Shown piece by piece: positions 24,925 to 37,036 of a stretch of 64,000 nt of DNA (the first letter of the stretch is position 1; each line of letters opens with the position of its first letter). A program made the translations under genes and the position numbers. Source of the DNA: Physcomitrium patens (Eukaryota; Streptophyta; Bryopsida; Funariales; Funariaceae). A model generated the notes under the pieces. It made no database searches and was not told the origin of the DNA. It saw only the letters and a program-made list of their open reading frames with translations. The stretch lies in the NCBI RefSeq assembly GCF_000002425.4, contig NC_037258.1:399719-463718 (forward strand), in the 5' to 3' direction.

Positions 24925-26265
24925 ATATTATGTGTTGTTTTGCTTCTTTCCCATCAAATTAGTCAACCTTGTTAACCACTACTTGCAATACTTTGGTTGC
25001 CAAAGCCTCTTTGTAATCATTGCCTTATTGCTGTTGCATAAATAATGTAAATGCTTGAAATATTTTTGCAGTATTTAGATCAAGGTACATACCTTATTCA
25101 CCAATAGAAATTCCACTTGAAGTTGTGCTTGAAGATCCACTTGAAGCTCCACCCAAAGCTCCATCAAAAAGTTCAAATTCAACCTTCTTCCCTTTTAGCA
25201 CCATCAATTTCAAATAACCACAAATATAATCCAATATCTTCTATCCCAAACTTTCACGTCAAATTCACCACTTATATCATATTACATGTTGTTTTGCTCA
25301 GAAATGCACTAGGCACTTAATTTTGGAAGGTGAGATTATGTTTTACAAGTAGCCAAGAAACCCCAATAGATTTTGTCTATACAAGAAGAATATAATCTGA
25401 ATTTCAATTCAAAAGTGCTTAAAACACTCTTCTTAGTATTATTAATCATATATAAATCCCAATTACCTTGTTACTTTTATATTTAAGCAATTTAGATTTT
25501 TCTTGTAAGCCCTAATCTTAATCAATGAGCTTTAACAAGTTGTAACATCCAATCTGACCATCTACTTGATGTGGAATTATGCATGTAATTGTCAATATAA
25601 GTCTTCTATATGCTCAAGAAGTTTTAATCCAATCCAACTTACAAATTGTGAGAAAACCTCCAAAAATTGTATTGATGTTACTCGGTTGGCAACTTAAAAA
25701 GTGAAGCAAAAATCTTAGCAATAATTTCTCCCTTTCCAACCATTAACTTTGTCTCAAAATTAGTGTGTAGCTTGATCTTCAAGTCTTCCAACACCATGCT
25801 AATTTTCACCTTAATCCAATTGATAGATCTTCAAATATCATAGAAACCATACCCAATCTCAAACTGCCACCTTCTGAAACCCTCTTATGTTAAAAATTAG
25901 ATATCTCTAAACCACGCTATTAGATTATCACAAAATTTTGTATAAAGTTAGCACACCCAATAATACAAACAGTGGCAAATTTTCAATGGTAGATGTCACA
26001 TCAATTGCACAAACTAGCCAAAATTGCTAGCCCTAGTTATATTATATAAAACCCAAATCACTGATACAAACCCTGACTTTGAACAACAATTTTTAAGTCC
26101 TCTAAAATCTTCTCAAAAAAATTCTTATGTCTTTAGAAAGAACTTCAAGCTAACTCTCATATCCTAACCTCTAATCTTCAAATAATCCCCTATTTTGCCC
26201 TAGGCTGTCATTTTAGTGGCCAAAGATCTGATTTCGATCCTATCTCACAAATGGTCGAACTCTAG
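24925..26265 (-). mobile_element. Nested segment X: LTR-like DNA plus gag start of another retroelement
   Basis: Foreign DNA splitting the RT domain of the host element. The host RT breaks off after SPWGAS (about 26275) and resumes at CYGHFEW (about 24920), so the block 'KKKDGS...RALNK' is absent. In minus orientation X starts with a block shared with segment Y (TCTGATTTCGA on the plus strand, near 26228). It ends with a Ser-rich stretch and a gag-like reading ALATKVLQVVVNKVD-FDGKEAKQHI near 24940-25020. I infer a truncated LTR retrotransposon inserted in the same orientation. Confidence 0.6.
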
Positions 26266-26269
26266 ATAT

Positions 26270-26671
26270 AGATGCTCCCCATGGTGATATGCTCTCTTGA
26301 ATGAGGCCTTTTTCTAAGAATTCATCCAATATCTTTTGCAGCTCTTCAAATTCTTTTGCTGTTAGGCAATAAATTGGTCGATTTATTAGTTTGGCTCAGC
26401 ACAATAGTTCTATTTGAAAGGAGGCACTTTGATCAGGAGATACGCTACTAGGTAGGTCAATTAGAAAGACATCATGATATTTTTGTATGAATTGCTCTCC
26501 TTGTTCTACCCCTTTGGCTGTCTTTTCTACCATTGATGTAAAATTTGGAACCACCATATATACTGGTTGCTCAAGGTATAGTTGCTTCTTCATAATGGTC
26601 ATTCCTACAAGCAAGTCTTTGATTACAGATTGTCTTTCAACTTCACTTGATGTGGAGGTGCAAAGAGTCAC
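26270..26671 (-). pseudogene. Protease-RT linker and RT start of the 22-31 kb element
   Basis: A 91-codon minus-strand frame from 26671 with readable continuation to about 26270. FIQKYHDVFLIDLPSSVSPD followed by FQIELLC matches the 'F-DVFP-ELPGLPP-R-I-F-I-L' junction that opens gypsy RT. Downstream, after one stop, comes KLINRPIYCL...EELQKILDEFLEKGLIQESISPWGAS, the RT N-terminal fingers. It is interrupted by segment X exactly where the next RT block should follow. Confidence 0.88.
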
Positions 26672-26719
26672 GTTGTGTCTTCCATTTTCAAAAGAGATTG
26701 TTGTTGTTATTCAATCAAC

Positions 26720-26974
26720 TTACTTATTTTCCATCTCCAGCCATGGCATACCAAAGATAACTTCATACTTTAGCTTTGTTACTTTAAATCTCTCTCTTAA
26801 GACATAGGTGTCCATCAATCTCAAGGTTTCTTTTTCACACGTCTCACTCAATATATTTTTTTGGTCATCTGCAAGATATATACTTCTTCTTTTGATTTCC
26901 TTGGTTTCAATTTCAAGCCGGTCGACAATTTTACTTAAGATGTAATTTTTTGTAGAGCTACAATCTATAAGCAC
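26720..26974 (-). pseudogene. Retropepsin-like protease remnant of the 22-31 kb element
   Basis: An 84-codon minus-strand frame. VLIDCSSTKNYILSKIVDRL is the aspartic protease active-site block (family pattern LIDSGATHNFI), with Gly-Ala decayed to Ser-Ser. YEVIFGMPWLEMEN is the conserved 'DVILGMDWL' block that closes the domain. The catalytic Asp is retained but the Gly after it is changed, so activity is unlikely. Confidence 0.88.
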
Positions 26975-27004
26975 TCGACATGATTATCCTCTTAGTAGTC
27001 TCGT

Positions 27005-28645
27005 TGTTGTAATATGTGAAGTCTTGCTTGAGAATGCTTCAGGCACCTAGCTATGGAAGGTAGAATTAAAATTGCAACAACAAAATCCTAACTCTAATAG
27101 AATATTAACTAAACTCTAATTAGACCATAATAATGCTAAGCAAGCTTTAATCAAATTCAAACAAACTTCAAAGGAATTACAAAGAAACAATAAGAAATCT
27201 TAAAGAAATATTAGAATGATTACAAATATATCTCAAATATATCTCAATTCAATCTTAATTTAATCCTAGTAAAAATCCTATTGGACTTCATTCAAAATTT
27301 AGGCCAAAAACTAACTAAATCTTAAATCCTAAATAAACTCTCATAAAGTCCTAAACCCTAAATCAAATCCTAACCAAATCCTAAACTCTAAATCAACTCA
27401 TAATCCTAAATCAAATCCTAATCAAACTCTAAATTCTAAATTAAATCTTAAATCTTAAACCAAATTCTAATCAAATCCTAAATCTTAAATCAAACCCTAA
27501 CCAAATCCTAATCAAATCCTAACCAAACTCTAAACCTTAAATCAAATCTTAATTAAAACCTAAATCCTAAATCAAATCCTAATCAAATCTTAATCCTAAA
27601 ACAAATCCTAACCAAATCTTAAATCCTAAATCAAATTCTAAATCCTAAATCAAACCCTAACTAAATTCTTATCCTAAATCAAACCCTAACTAAATTCTTA
27701 TCCTAAATCAAACCCTAATCAAATCCTAAATCCTAAACCAAACTCTAACCAAATCCTAATCTTAAATCAAATCCTAATCCTAACTCAAATCCTAACCAAA
27801 TCTTAATCCAAATCCTAACCAAATCTTAATCCTAAATCAAATCCTAATCCTAACTCAAATCCTAACGAAACCCTAACTCTAAATCAAACTCTAATCAAAG
27901 TCTAGTAATTCATATAATAGATTTAAATTTCAATAACTAATGAATGAATTATTGATCTTAATTCAAAATTTGCACACTTCTTAAAAATTAAGTTGACAAT
28001 AAGCACAAAAAATTTGAAAATGATCAAAATTATCAAATAGATGATAACCTCAAAAACATGCTCAAGTATTGGTTGGCCTCCTTCTCTGACCTTGATGCCA
28101 ATCTCTGAAAGCCAATATCTCTTCTTTTCACCATTTGATTGATTTCAAAATTCTTATATACATAGAAAAAACAAGTCTACTATCTTCATGCATAAATTTC
28201 ACTCCAATCCAACTAGTAGATTAGAAGAAATCTTAAAAACCTCATTAGATTTAATATTCTATTTTTTGAGACCTTGACCCACTTAAACCTCAATAACCCT
28301 CAATTCAACCATTAGATTAAGCTACAATTTACAAAACATATTTAGCACAACTATAACTATTAACCTACAAAATTTTACTTATAGATTTGCTACAAAATTC
28401 TTGAAATTGTCCAAAGCATTAATCTTATTTTATTTCACAAAATCCAAATCATCTAAAAACAAACTTGACTTTGTAAAGCTCTTACAAAGTCATTACGAAT
28501 CCAAATCACACAAAAATAATGCTTATAAAAACCTTATCTAGTTTGCTATTAAATTTCACTCTTCAATCTAAAAAAGAACCCCAGAATCGTCATCAAGGCT
28601 TAGTTTTATGCCTCACGGTCTGATTTCGACCCTGGTTCATAACTG
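27005..28645 (-). mobile_element. Nested segment Y: LTR-like insertion between gag and protease
   Basis: Foreign DNA between the zinc knuckle and the protease. Its ends resemble segment X: at one end GCTTGAGAATGCTTCAGGCA against GCTCAGAAATGCACTAGGCA, each followed by a GGAAGGT block; at the other TCTGATTTCGACCCT against TCTGATTTCGATCCT. No internal coding sequence is seen, so a solo LTR is likely. It is longer than X because of an internal telomere-like tandem array. Confidence 0.6.
27300..27905. repeat. Degenerate telomere-like tandem array (CCTAAATCAAAT / CCTAACCAAAT)
   Basis: About 600 bp of 10- to 12-base units built on CCTAA, many reading (A)AACCCTAA or its C-to-T variant AATCCTAA. Within it a 29-bp unit (TCCTAAATCAAACCCTAACT...) repeats exactly at 27643-27671 and 27672-27700 and partly from 27701. 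The plant telomere repeat is CCCTAAA; here the spacing is expanded by TCAAA/CAAA. It lies inside segment Y. Confidence 0.85.
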
Positions 28646-29129
28646 GCCCTCTCTGGATATCAATATCTAGTTTTTCTAGATAATTTTTTGCTGGAATTTA
28701 CTCTTAACTTCTTTTTAAAGATAATTATATTATTTATTTTTCCAATCTATCTTATTTTGACCTATTTATGGTCCAACAAAGTAAGTAGAAGGCCATTTTG
28801 TAAAAGGCATTATTAGTACTTTTTAGTTTTACTATCCTTTTGACTATTAACTATATCTCTAAGATAACTTGCTCTAATACTTTGAACTAAGATCTCCTAT
28901 ATTATAATAATTTTTACATTCTTTCATCTATTAGTTATGTTATATCATGACACTGTTAGAAGTATCAATCGACTCTTTTTATAGTTGTCCAAGGTTATGC
29001 CATTTGTCTTTGAGAGGTAATAACTACCTCCAATACTAGCCCTTGGTGCCTTTACTGGAGAGTCCCATTTTCTTGCTCTAACTTATTATTGACTTGATGA
29101 ATTTTAAGACTATAAACTCACCTCATCTC

Positions 29130-29930
29130 ATTGGTACTTGTACTTTGACATTTTGGACAACCTCCAATTTGATGGCCTCACTCCTGATAATAGAAAAATA
29201 ATTCTTTTTGCACCAATATTTCTTGTTTTTGTAGTGTCAATGTTCTTTGTAAGGCATTAATCTCCATTGGCATTAGTTGTTGTGTCGTAATATTAGATAG
29301 CGGTATAAGACTTCATGCTATAGGTCTAACTCTATGATTTTTGAAATCTACAACATCGACCATCTTTGTAATCCAAATTGCCTCTTTGAATATGAATGGA
29401 TCTCTTAGCTCTACTTTTTATTAGATTCTAAGTTTCAAACCTTATAGGAATCGATCCATCATCTTTGCCTTTGAAACATATTCAATTTAGAGACATAAAG
29501 ACTTGAATAGAAAGACATAATCTTGCATCGACCTAACTTGTGTAAGATTTTCTAAGTGATCGCATGCTATCTTCTTTGCATTGATAGGCCAAAATTGATT
29601 CTTAAACTTGGTCTCAAATTCTTCCTAGTCACAAAATCTACCTTGAGCTCTATAACTTTGAATTTGATATTGATACTAAATAGATGCAGCATCTCTCAAA
29701 TATCTAGGCACATATATAATTCCTTCAATGGTATTTGTCCCAGATAGTTAGAGATATTGTTGCATATTGAACAGCCATTGACATATATCTTCTTGTCTTG
29801 AAATTCTAGAGTATGTACTAGGTTTATTCAATTTCAACTTAATGAATGTCGACTCTCTTATCCTTAAGGCTTCTATTTGTCCTTGCAAAGTGGCTATTTG
29901 GCCTTAGAGGTGTTGTATTAGAGCTTCCAT
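29130..29930 (-). pseudogene. Gag with zinc-knuckle remnant of the 22-31 kb element
   Basis: Minus strand from the Met codon at 29930. The reading starts MEALIQHL, then GQIATLQGQIEALRIREST (coiled-coil-like). It continues with the Gag capsid-like patterns WLFNMQQYL, IIYVPRYLRDAASIQY, FCD-EEFETKFKNQFWPIN and HLENLTQVRSMQDYVFLFKS. It ends in a zinc-knuckle remnant QE-GHQIGGCPKC in which the first two Cys positions read Phe/Tyr. Stops at intervals are mostly TAA or TAG. Confidence 0.85.
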
Positions 29931-30130
29931 CTAGGATTGCTCTATCATATCTCCCATATTGTAATTTCTCCACTGGACTCCACTATTGTAATGTCTTCTC
30001 ACCTCTCGATTGACTTTTTAAGAGTAGCTTGTGATAGCCTCAATAAAATACCCAATATGACTACAACAAATGATTTTGGACTAAATGATGACTATTGACA
30101 TGCTACCAAAAAGAAACAGTCTAATACTTA

Positions 30131-30141
30131 CTCTGATACCA
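30131..30141 (-). other. Primer-binding site, initiator-Met tRNA type
   Basis: The minus strand reads TGGTATCAGAG one base inside the right LTR. This is the standard primer-binding sequence complementary to the 3' end of plant initiator methionine tRNA. It fixes the element's orientation as minus. Confidence 0.9.
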
Positions 30142-30142
30142 A

Positions 30143-30697
30143 TGAAATAAGACTACATTATCTCAAAAACTCAAGATCCTTCCAATCTACAACAACATAA
30201 GGCCTCCTTACAAAATAGGTTAAAACAAATCAAAACTAAATTAAATAAAACTAAATAGAATAGGACATGAAAGACAAAACTAAGCAAACATAAACATAAT
30301 AGAACAGATCTAAATAGAAAGATGTAAAACCAAACTTTATTAAGAGAAAGGATTTGAAGCCATACTTAACTAGATGCTCCAAAAGGCCTTGGCTACTCAT
30401 ATTTATATCTTGTCTTACTATCCTAGACTTTCTAGAATGTTCTTAGGTAATGGATCCCACCTAAATAACCATCTTAAACTCCTTTTTTAAAAGGTTCTAT
30501 GATAGGCTCCACGTAGATAACCATCCTTAGCTTTCTTTTAAAAGGTTCTATGATAGGCTTTACCTAAATAACTACCCTAAATCCTTTCTAGAATGTTCTA
30601 TGGTGGATCCTACTTGGTCCATTAACCTAACCCCAATTCTAAAAAGTTCTATTGTTTTAATTATCTATATAATTATCTTATCTTTACCTTTTTACAC
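30143..30697 (-). repeat. 5' LTR of the 22-31 kb gypsy element
   Basis: 555 bp, the partner of 22105-22658. It begins TGTAAAAAGG and ends TTATTTCA on the minus strand. Differences from its partner are dominated by C/T and G/A changes. Confidence 0.93.
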
Positions 30698-31059
30698 TAA
30701 GTGCTAGTAGGACCAATCAAGGAGTAATTCTAGACCAATTATACTATATAATCAAACCAGATGTAAACCACCTTCAAGTCTTTAGCTCATTAGTATACTT
30801 GTACTTATCAAAAGAATATCAATCAAAATTTGAAAGAAAATCAACAAGTATATATTTCTAAGATATGAAAATCAAAAAAAAACATACAAAATATTTAATC
30901 CATTTAAGTATAAAATACATTACTTAATAAGTCAATTAATAATATTGATCAATTAATGATTGATAAAATCTTCATCACTTGAAATTGTCATTGAATTACT
31001 ATCATTTTCAAATGTCATACTTGAAATTGACTTTGAATTATATCAGAGCTTAGTTGGAT

Positions 31060-31760
31060 GACTTCTAAATGCAACCATCAATTGTTACAATATACAATTT
31101 GTAGTTGGAAGAGTGTTGAAGTATATGAACAAACTATGGATTATTCATATTATTGTTGCTTAGAAAATCCTAAAGTATCTCAAAAGCACCATGGATTATG
31201 GTATCTTCTATTCCATTAATAACAAATAGAATCTACTTATGTTTGTTGATATAAATTAGAGAAGGGATATTAAATCATAAAAATCTATATTGGACATTTA
31301 TACAAACTTGATTTAATATCCATTGCTTGATTAAGCAAACTCTAATCAACCATAGCACTCTCTTCTATGGAGACACAATATTGTATCATCTTTGAAGTTG
31401 CTCAAAATATTACTTATTTATAAAGATTCATTAAAAAACTACAATTGGACAATGAAAATCTTACACCACTACTCTACGATAATATAAGTAATATTAGATT
31501 GGTCAAAAAATTTGTCATATATTAAAGAACTAAACATATTAAATTGGATCAATACTACATTAGAAATAAACATTTAGATGGCACAATTGAAATAAGTTAT
31601 ATTGCCACATATACACAATAGACAAATATATTGACAAAGGCTCTAGACCTTATTAATTTTATTGATAATAGAGAATCAATTGGACTAAAGAAAGTACTAA
31701 CTTAGATACATATAATTCAAAAATCTCAATCCTAGGGAATGCTAAATGATATGAACTTAG
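31060..31760 (+). pseudogene. Ty1/copia pol fragment: RT end and RNase H
   Basis: Plus-strand readings in copia order: GRVLKYMNKLW and LKYLKSTMDYGIFYS (the 'VLRYLKGT-DYGLFY' block), FVDIN-RRD...S-KSILDIY (the 'DSDWAGD-DDRKSTSGY' block), LQLDNENLTPLLYDNIS, then HIKLDQYYIRNKHLDGTIEISYIA and ILTKALDLINF (the 'KHIE-HHIREK---G-I---Y--T--Q-ADILTK' C-terminal block). Stops interrupt it. Upstream integrase and the LTRs are not recognised; 31770-32250 could be the 3' LTR remnant but is unproven. It is unrelated to the gypsy elements. Confidence 0.85.
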
Positions 31761-31769
31761 CTTTCTTAC

Positions 31770-32600
31770 TAAAGAAACTCCCCTTTGCCTTTATTTGTAT
31801 CTTAAAGCTCTTTAATATTGCATTTTTGTAGCCCTACATGTAAGCTCTATATTCAAGCCATAACATGTATACTCAAGTCTTATATCTACAATAAACAATG
31901 GAATACTTGATTGATAATGCCTTCAAAGAATTACTCAACATTGAAGCATCTCTCAATTGAATCCTAAGAAGAGTCACTTCCTTGAGTTAGAAATTCTCCT
32001 TGCTATCTTTACAACACTCATGCAACAAAGACAACATCAACCATGAAATAACAAAGCAAAATGATGATCTATACATATGACAAAGGATCATCATTGTCAC
32101 CTTATAAGAGCAAAGAGCTGGAATTAAACAAAACAAAAACAAAATAACAACCTTGAGGTAGTGGGCATAGAGAAGAGATATACTAAATGGAATGCAAAGC
32201 AAAAATGACAAGGCTAGCCAATGTCAAATCCTCAACCACGACTTGTAGCAGTGCAAGTGTTTTGAGTGGAGCAACACAACCACAGGCCATTACAAGGTGA
32301 CAAACACAAGTACAAGTTGAGGGAAGATATTGGTGATATCCAACATGTGTCCTTGATCATCCACCAACATCCAGTCCTCCTCCATGTGATTATTGGTTTT
32401 CAACACATCCAATCCATGTCAACATTAGGATTAGGTAAAATTGGATTCTTAATTTTACCATAGTATTGTTTACTGCAATGGGTAAACTCTCATTCTGTAT
32501 GTAACATCTTGTGCTCAAATAAAAATCTCTCTTGAGTTTGTATTAGCAACAGCAGCATCACCAACACATTTCTGCATTGCTTACTTACAAAAGCAAAATT
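31770..32600. other. Flank of the copia fragment, nothing recognised
   Basis: A transition from AT-rich transposon flank to a GC-richer island. The open frames (31987-32211 minus, 32266-32463 plus) are short with no known motif. Confidence 0.4.
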
Positions 32601-33300
32601 TAAGAATAGAAGCGGCTCACCTACAATTGTCCAACACGCGTGAGGCAGGGACGGTGAAGCAGCTGCGACGCTACGGAAGAGCCCGTTCTCCTCCAAGGTC
32701 CGCGGTTGCAGACATATGTCTAAGGACCCTTCGCAATCGTTCCCCTTAATTTTCTCGTTGCAACATACACCACGCTCGGTTAGAAAGACGCATGGACATT
32801 TTTGACAGCGTGCTGCCCCACAGCAAAAAATAAGGTTTGTGCGCATCCGCGTTGGGATTGAATTTAAAATCCAATTGCGGGAGGCAAATAAACAGACTAG
32901 CAAGCAAATCATGCAAGAAAAATAAAAAACAAGCAAGACAAACAAGCACGAGAGAGCATGCAACGAGGGAGAGAGGGAAGGAGGGAGTGGAGATTGGAAG
33001 GGGGCTACAGACAGGAACAGTACACATATAGTTATGAGGCGGCTTTGGGAGCGTAATGGAACGGATTAAGATCAGGATTAGAATCAGTCATGAGCAAACG
33101 GAGGTCACCTGTTGTGTATATGTGGCAAGAGACTTGTTTTTTGGTGTAGCGCTGCAGGAAAAGGGCAATCAAAGAGCTGATCAGAGCATGCTTTGTATCA
33201 TGTCCTGGACGTTCAAGAATCCACAACATAGCCACTACAGTATCTTTGAAACCTGCCATAGAGAATCACAAGTAAACATACTTCTTTGATACCTCTTCAC
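32601..33300. other. GC-richer island, possible exons or promoter, unsolved
   Basis: Composition shifts clearly to genic values. A minus-strand frame at 33032-33259 reads MAGFKDTVVAMLWILERPGH... and ends NPDLNPFHYAPKAAS, with a good acceptor-like CTTTTCCTGCAG inside it. The 32490-32963 minus frame is Cys/Leu-rich. Neither matches a family I know, and the plus strand is equally open over much of the region. A real spliced gene here is possible but not demonstrable by eye. Confidence 0.25.
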
Positions 33301-35300
33301 AATTCACTAGATCCAACGATGTGCACACACCGGAAATGTTGTTGTGTCGTTTTCAAGATTGATGAAGCAAAAGGTGCAGTGCTGTAAATGAGGTCTCTTT
33401 ATTTGAATTGATGCAAGGCAGCCACTGCAGTTTCCTGATAGTCTTGCGAATAGAGTTAACTGGAGGGTTTCTGAAGAATCTCCACGAATGGATCTAGATA
33501 AACTTCACTTAGAGAAGTCTGCCTGCGTATTCGATTGGAGTTATAAAACTTCACATCCACTCGCTACAGATTATTGGCCTCTTTTCATTTACCCCGGATC
33601 TGAATACATGTGGCACATCATTACCTATAACACTGAACAGGTACCACCGCCTAATAGTAAGTAAGAAAAAAGAACCAGATAAGGAACTTTTCAACTAACG
33701 GAATCTCAAATGTATGGGACAAGAAGCAAACTCATGTTATCCATGGAGATTGACAGGATAGATATTCAGATTATTGTGAAATCTACCATCGAGTGTCTTC
33801 CACGATAAAATGCTCCTTGCAAGGTCGAAATGAAGAATCATGTAAACTTGACTTAAGGGAGGAAAGAAATACCGAAGACCTAGACTTCAGAGACGTGAGT
33901 ACCAGCGGGCACGCCTTCATTGGAATCAATTCCAATCAAGGAGCACACAAAAAATAAGTATGTTGTTTCCTTCTCCTGCAGCCCAACAAGATTACTAGAT
34001 TGAAGAAGTTTACGGCTGCCAAAATCACCTCCTTAACAACAACCGTCTGGACTGATTATCCACCTCGGGAACCATCAATGATTATGCAAAAACAAGACAA
34101 GCGTAATATAAACACGTACTGCAACACATCAGCCTCAACTACACCCTACACACTAAAGAAACTCACAAAACCTATCTACTACACACAATGTATTCACTAC
34201 TTCATAAGTTTTGGGGGGTGGAAACTTCTATTTTACCAACCTTGATGGAACCGCGCATGTAAATGGTTTAAAAAACCTCCAATGTTATTTCGGTTCCAAT
34301 GAATGCAACCTGTTCACCACCATGAAAGACCGCTTTGACGCTGAAATCAGTACCTCTTAAACCTGCCCATTGAACCAAAACATTCTCCAAACATGGAAAT
34401 GTCGTTACAATTCACGTGCCTTTGAGGCAAGATGATCATGCTTGTGAATTAGAGTTGATGTTAACCTACACAGAAGATGATTATACCTCTTGTCGGAACA
34501 GGACTCCGCAGCATTCAATGAAAACCACTTCGGACAGGGCTCCCTTCTAGATCATTCCCTTAAACTTCCATTAGGCCCTCCACTTAACAAATATTATGGC
34601 CACGGCTCAAAAGCTACTCGATCAATAACCATAATAATTTTAACCTGAAAATTTAAATCTCTAAGTTTGTGGAAACTGGAACTCAAATTTCAAATCCTTC
34701 GCTGGATTTTTATTTTTTTATTTTTTCTTCACTTTAATCTCGGATTGAATGCAATAAAAAATTGCCAGTACACTCTTCCTCAGAGTTATATGAGGAAAAT
34801 TCGTAACTCTCCGCTTTCGCAGTTATTCTACTTCAAGTACCGGACCCGCGAAACAATCAATGCTGCGCATAGTTTCGGACTCAAAAAAATTTCTTAGGAT
34901 TCAAAGATCCACCAGCACTCGGGCCCCCTCAGACACAACGGCATCCCCGATCGTGTCCAAGCTCATGGGTCAGGAGGACGAAATGGATATTAAGAACAAG
35001 GGGAGCTGTTGCAGCAACGATCTAAGAATAAAAACCAAGGAAACGCCGAGGTCAGCAGAAACAAAATGGAGCGAGAGGGAAGGGAGCCATAGCTGCGAAA
35101 CCTGCAGAGTTCCACAATGCCCTGCGGAAACACCATCACCGTCTTTTTTACCGTTTCGGTCTCCAGAATTTACTCGAAGTCGAAGACGGTGTTCTCATAC
35201 GTGGGTACGTGGGAATGTGGGAGCCTCTTTGGTCTCCATTTTTTGGAACCCATTGTTTCCTTATGGTGGTGGTGATTTTCGAATGATTATTCATTGGACT
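33301..35300. other. Mixed-composition region with a GC-rich edge at 34.8-35.3 kb, unsolved
   Basis: Non-repetitive DNA of genic composition between two AT-rich blocks. On the minus strand at 34966-34904 a short open stretch reads MSLDTIGDAVVSEGARVLVD, which looks like a plausible first exon. On the plus strand 34860-35396 is open for 178 codons but ends in AT-rich repeat. No downstream exons could be identified in either direction. Confidence 0.25.
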
Positions 35301-35999
35301 CATATATATATATATATATATATAGTATTTTTTATTTCTAAAGTTTTATCACTAAATTTTAAAAAATCATTTAAATTTTCAGTTGAATATTTATAATTTA
35401 AAATTAAATGATTGACAATTTGAAAATTCTTCCCAGTACTCAAAAAAAATTTTAGCAAATCTGGGCTTCAAGAAACATGAAAAAATCTTTGAAAATAAAG
35501 CAGATATTTTTTAATTAAAAATGATCACAATATCTCTATAAAGGAATAACAGGAACAATAATAATAATATGTTTTTATACTTTTAAACTTCTATAGGTAT
35601 AAATTCAATTCAATTAAATGTATGTATGTATGTATGTATATGCATAAATACATATACATGTATAATCAAAAAAAACTTAATCACTTTGCTTTTGAACAAA
35701 CTTGTGAAATCCTTTTAAGATTGTAGATCTTTTGAAATGCAAGCTGAAGATTCGTAAATACACAAATAATTCTATTTTTGTAACAAAAGGAAAACTTTAA
35801 AAATAAGCATTGAAAAATTATTTGTATTCCATCGAGCAGAACACCTTGTTTGATTTGCAATCAAAAATAATTCACAAAATTTAAAAGATTATATTTCAAT
35901 TTGTAGATGAGTGTTTTATTCAGAATTTGTACTAAATGTGTACCAGAATCTGTGAAACCCAGATAACATTATATCAAAAATTTAATTAAATTTATAATA

Positions 36000-36034
<35 letters not shown>

Positions 36035-37036
36035 AATCACATTATTTTTTTAATAAAATACTGGTTTGAAGGCTCTCATGTTCTTCAAGCAATGAAAGCT
36101 GTCCTCATCAGAATACAATTGAATATCTTAAGCACGTAAGATTCAGAATTTAGATGAAATTTTATTATAGATATGTATATATATATATATATATATATAA
36201 ACAATTAAAATTTTAATAGCAAATAAGTTAGAATTATAACTCTTTAATCATATATAAATCTTATACAATCTTTGTAACATTACTTTCAATACCATAAATT
36301 TAAAAGTGAATCTAAAACCAAGAGATTTTTCTTTTAAGATCTATAATTTGGTTTTAAAATAAAAATAATAATTTCTAAAAAATAAAAAATAAAAAAATGC
36401 TCCTCAATAACTATGTACAATTTAATTTTAACATGTTATGTAATTATTAATTCTGGATTTGTATTTTATGGTTTTATATACCAGTGGAAATCCGTGTGGT
36501 TAGACACAAAAAAATGTGTAAAAGTTTAATTTGTGGTTGTAAAGTCAAAAGTTGATCACTGCTTAAGAAATGTTGACAAAGAAAAGAAAATAGAAGAAAA
36601 AAAAATGATAATAAATTTTAATTGTTTCATCTCTTATATTAAAAAAATTCTTTGGTGAAAATTGAGCTTTTAGTTATATATAAGTATACATACTTTTATT
36701 CATACATTTAATGAATGTGATTTTTTATTAATAACAACACATACTTGTGTTATTTTAGGATCACCATGGTATCATATTTAAAACAATCAATTTATAAAAT
36801 TGTTTGATTTAACTGTTGAACAATATATTGGCTAATCCAATCCACCATAACTTATATATTCTCATGTTACATTTTGCAACTCCAACCTTTTCATACCACT
36901 GGCTATCAATAACAACTCATGCTTGTAATTACACATGTTTAGCCATCAAATGTATGCTTAGCATATAATCAATATCTATTACTGTTAATACATTACAAAT
37001 TCATAACACAAAACTAAAAAACTTTCAATTTATCTT
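35301..37036. repeat. AT-rich DNA with microsatellites and poly-A
   Basis: Contains an (AT)n run at about 35305-35325, (GTAT)n at about 35620-35640, poly-A of 31 bases at 36002-36032 and another (AT)n at about 36175-36199. No coding frame is recognisable. Confidence 0.7.

Larger units (their letters stand above)
22105..30697 (-). mobile_element. Near-complete Ty3/gypsy LTR retrotransposon, minus strand, with nested insertions
   Basis: An 8593-bp element bounded by direct LTRs at 22105-22658 and 30143-30697. Read on the minus strand both begin TG and end CA. Flanking 5-mers are TTAAG (22100-22104) and CTAAG (30698-30702), a target duplication with one C/T difference. An initiator-Met-type primer site lies beside the right LTR and a purine tract beside the left. 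Order on the minus strand is gag, zinc knuckle, nested segment Y, protease, RT start, nested segment X, rest of RT/RNase H, integrase, and post-integrase domain. It is a different family from the three chromovirus copies. Confidence 0.93.

Noticed and set aside
27300..27905. CRISPR-like or true telomere end
   Set aside because: Units are contiguous, variable in length and without unique spacers, and the array is embedded in a transposon with unique DNA on both sides.
34860..35396. 178-codon plus-strand frame
   Set aside because: Its last third is a translated (AT)n microsatellite and AT-rich flank; no domain seen.
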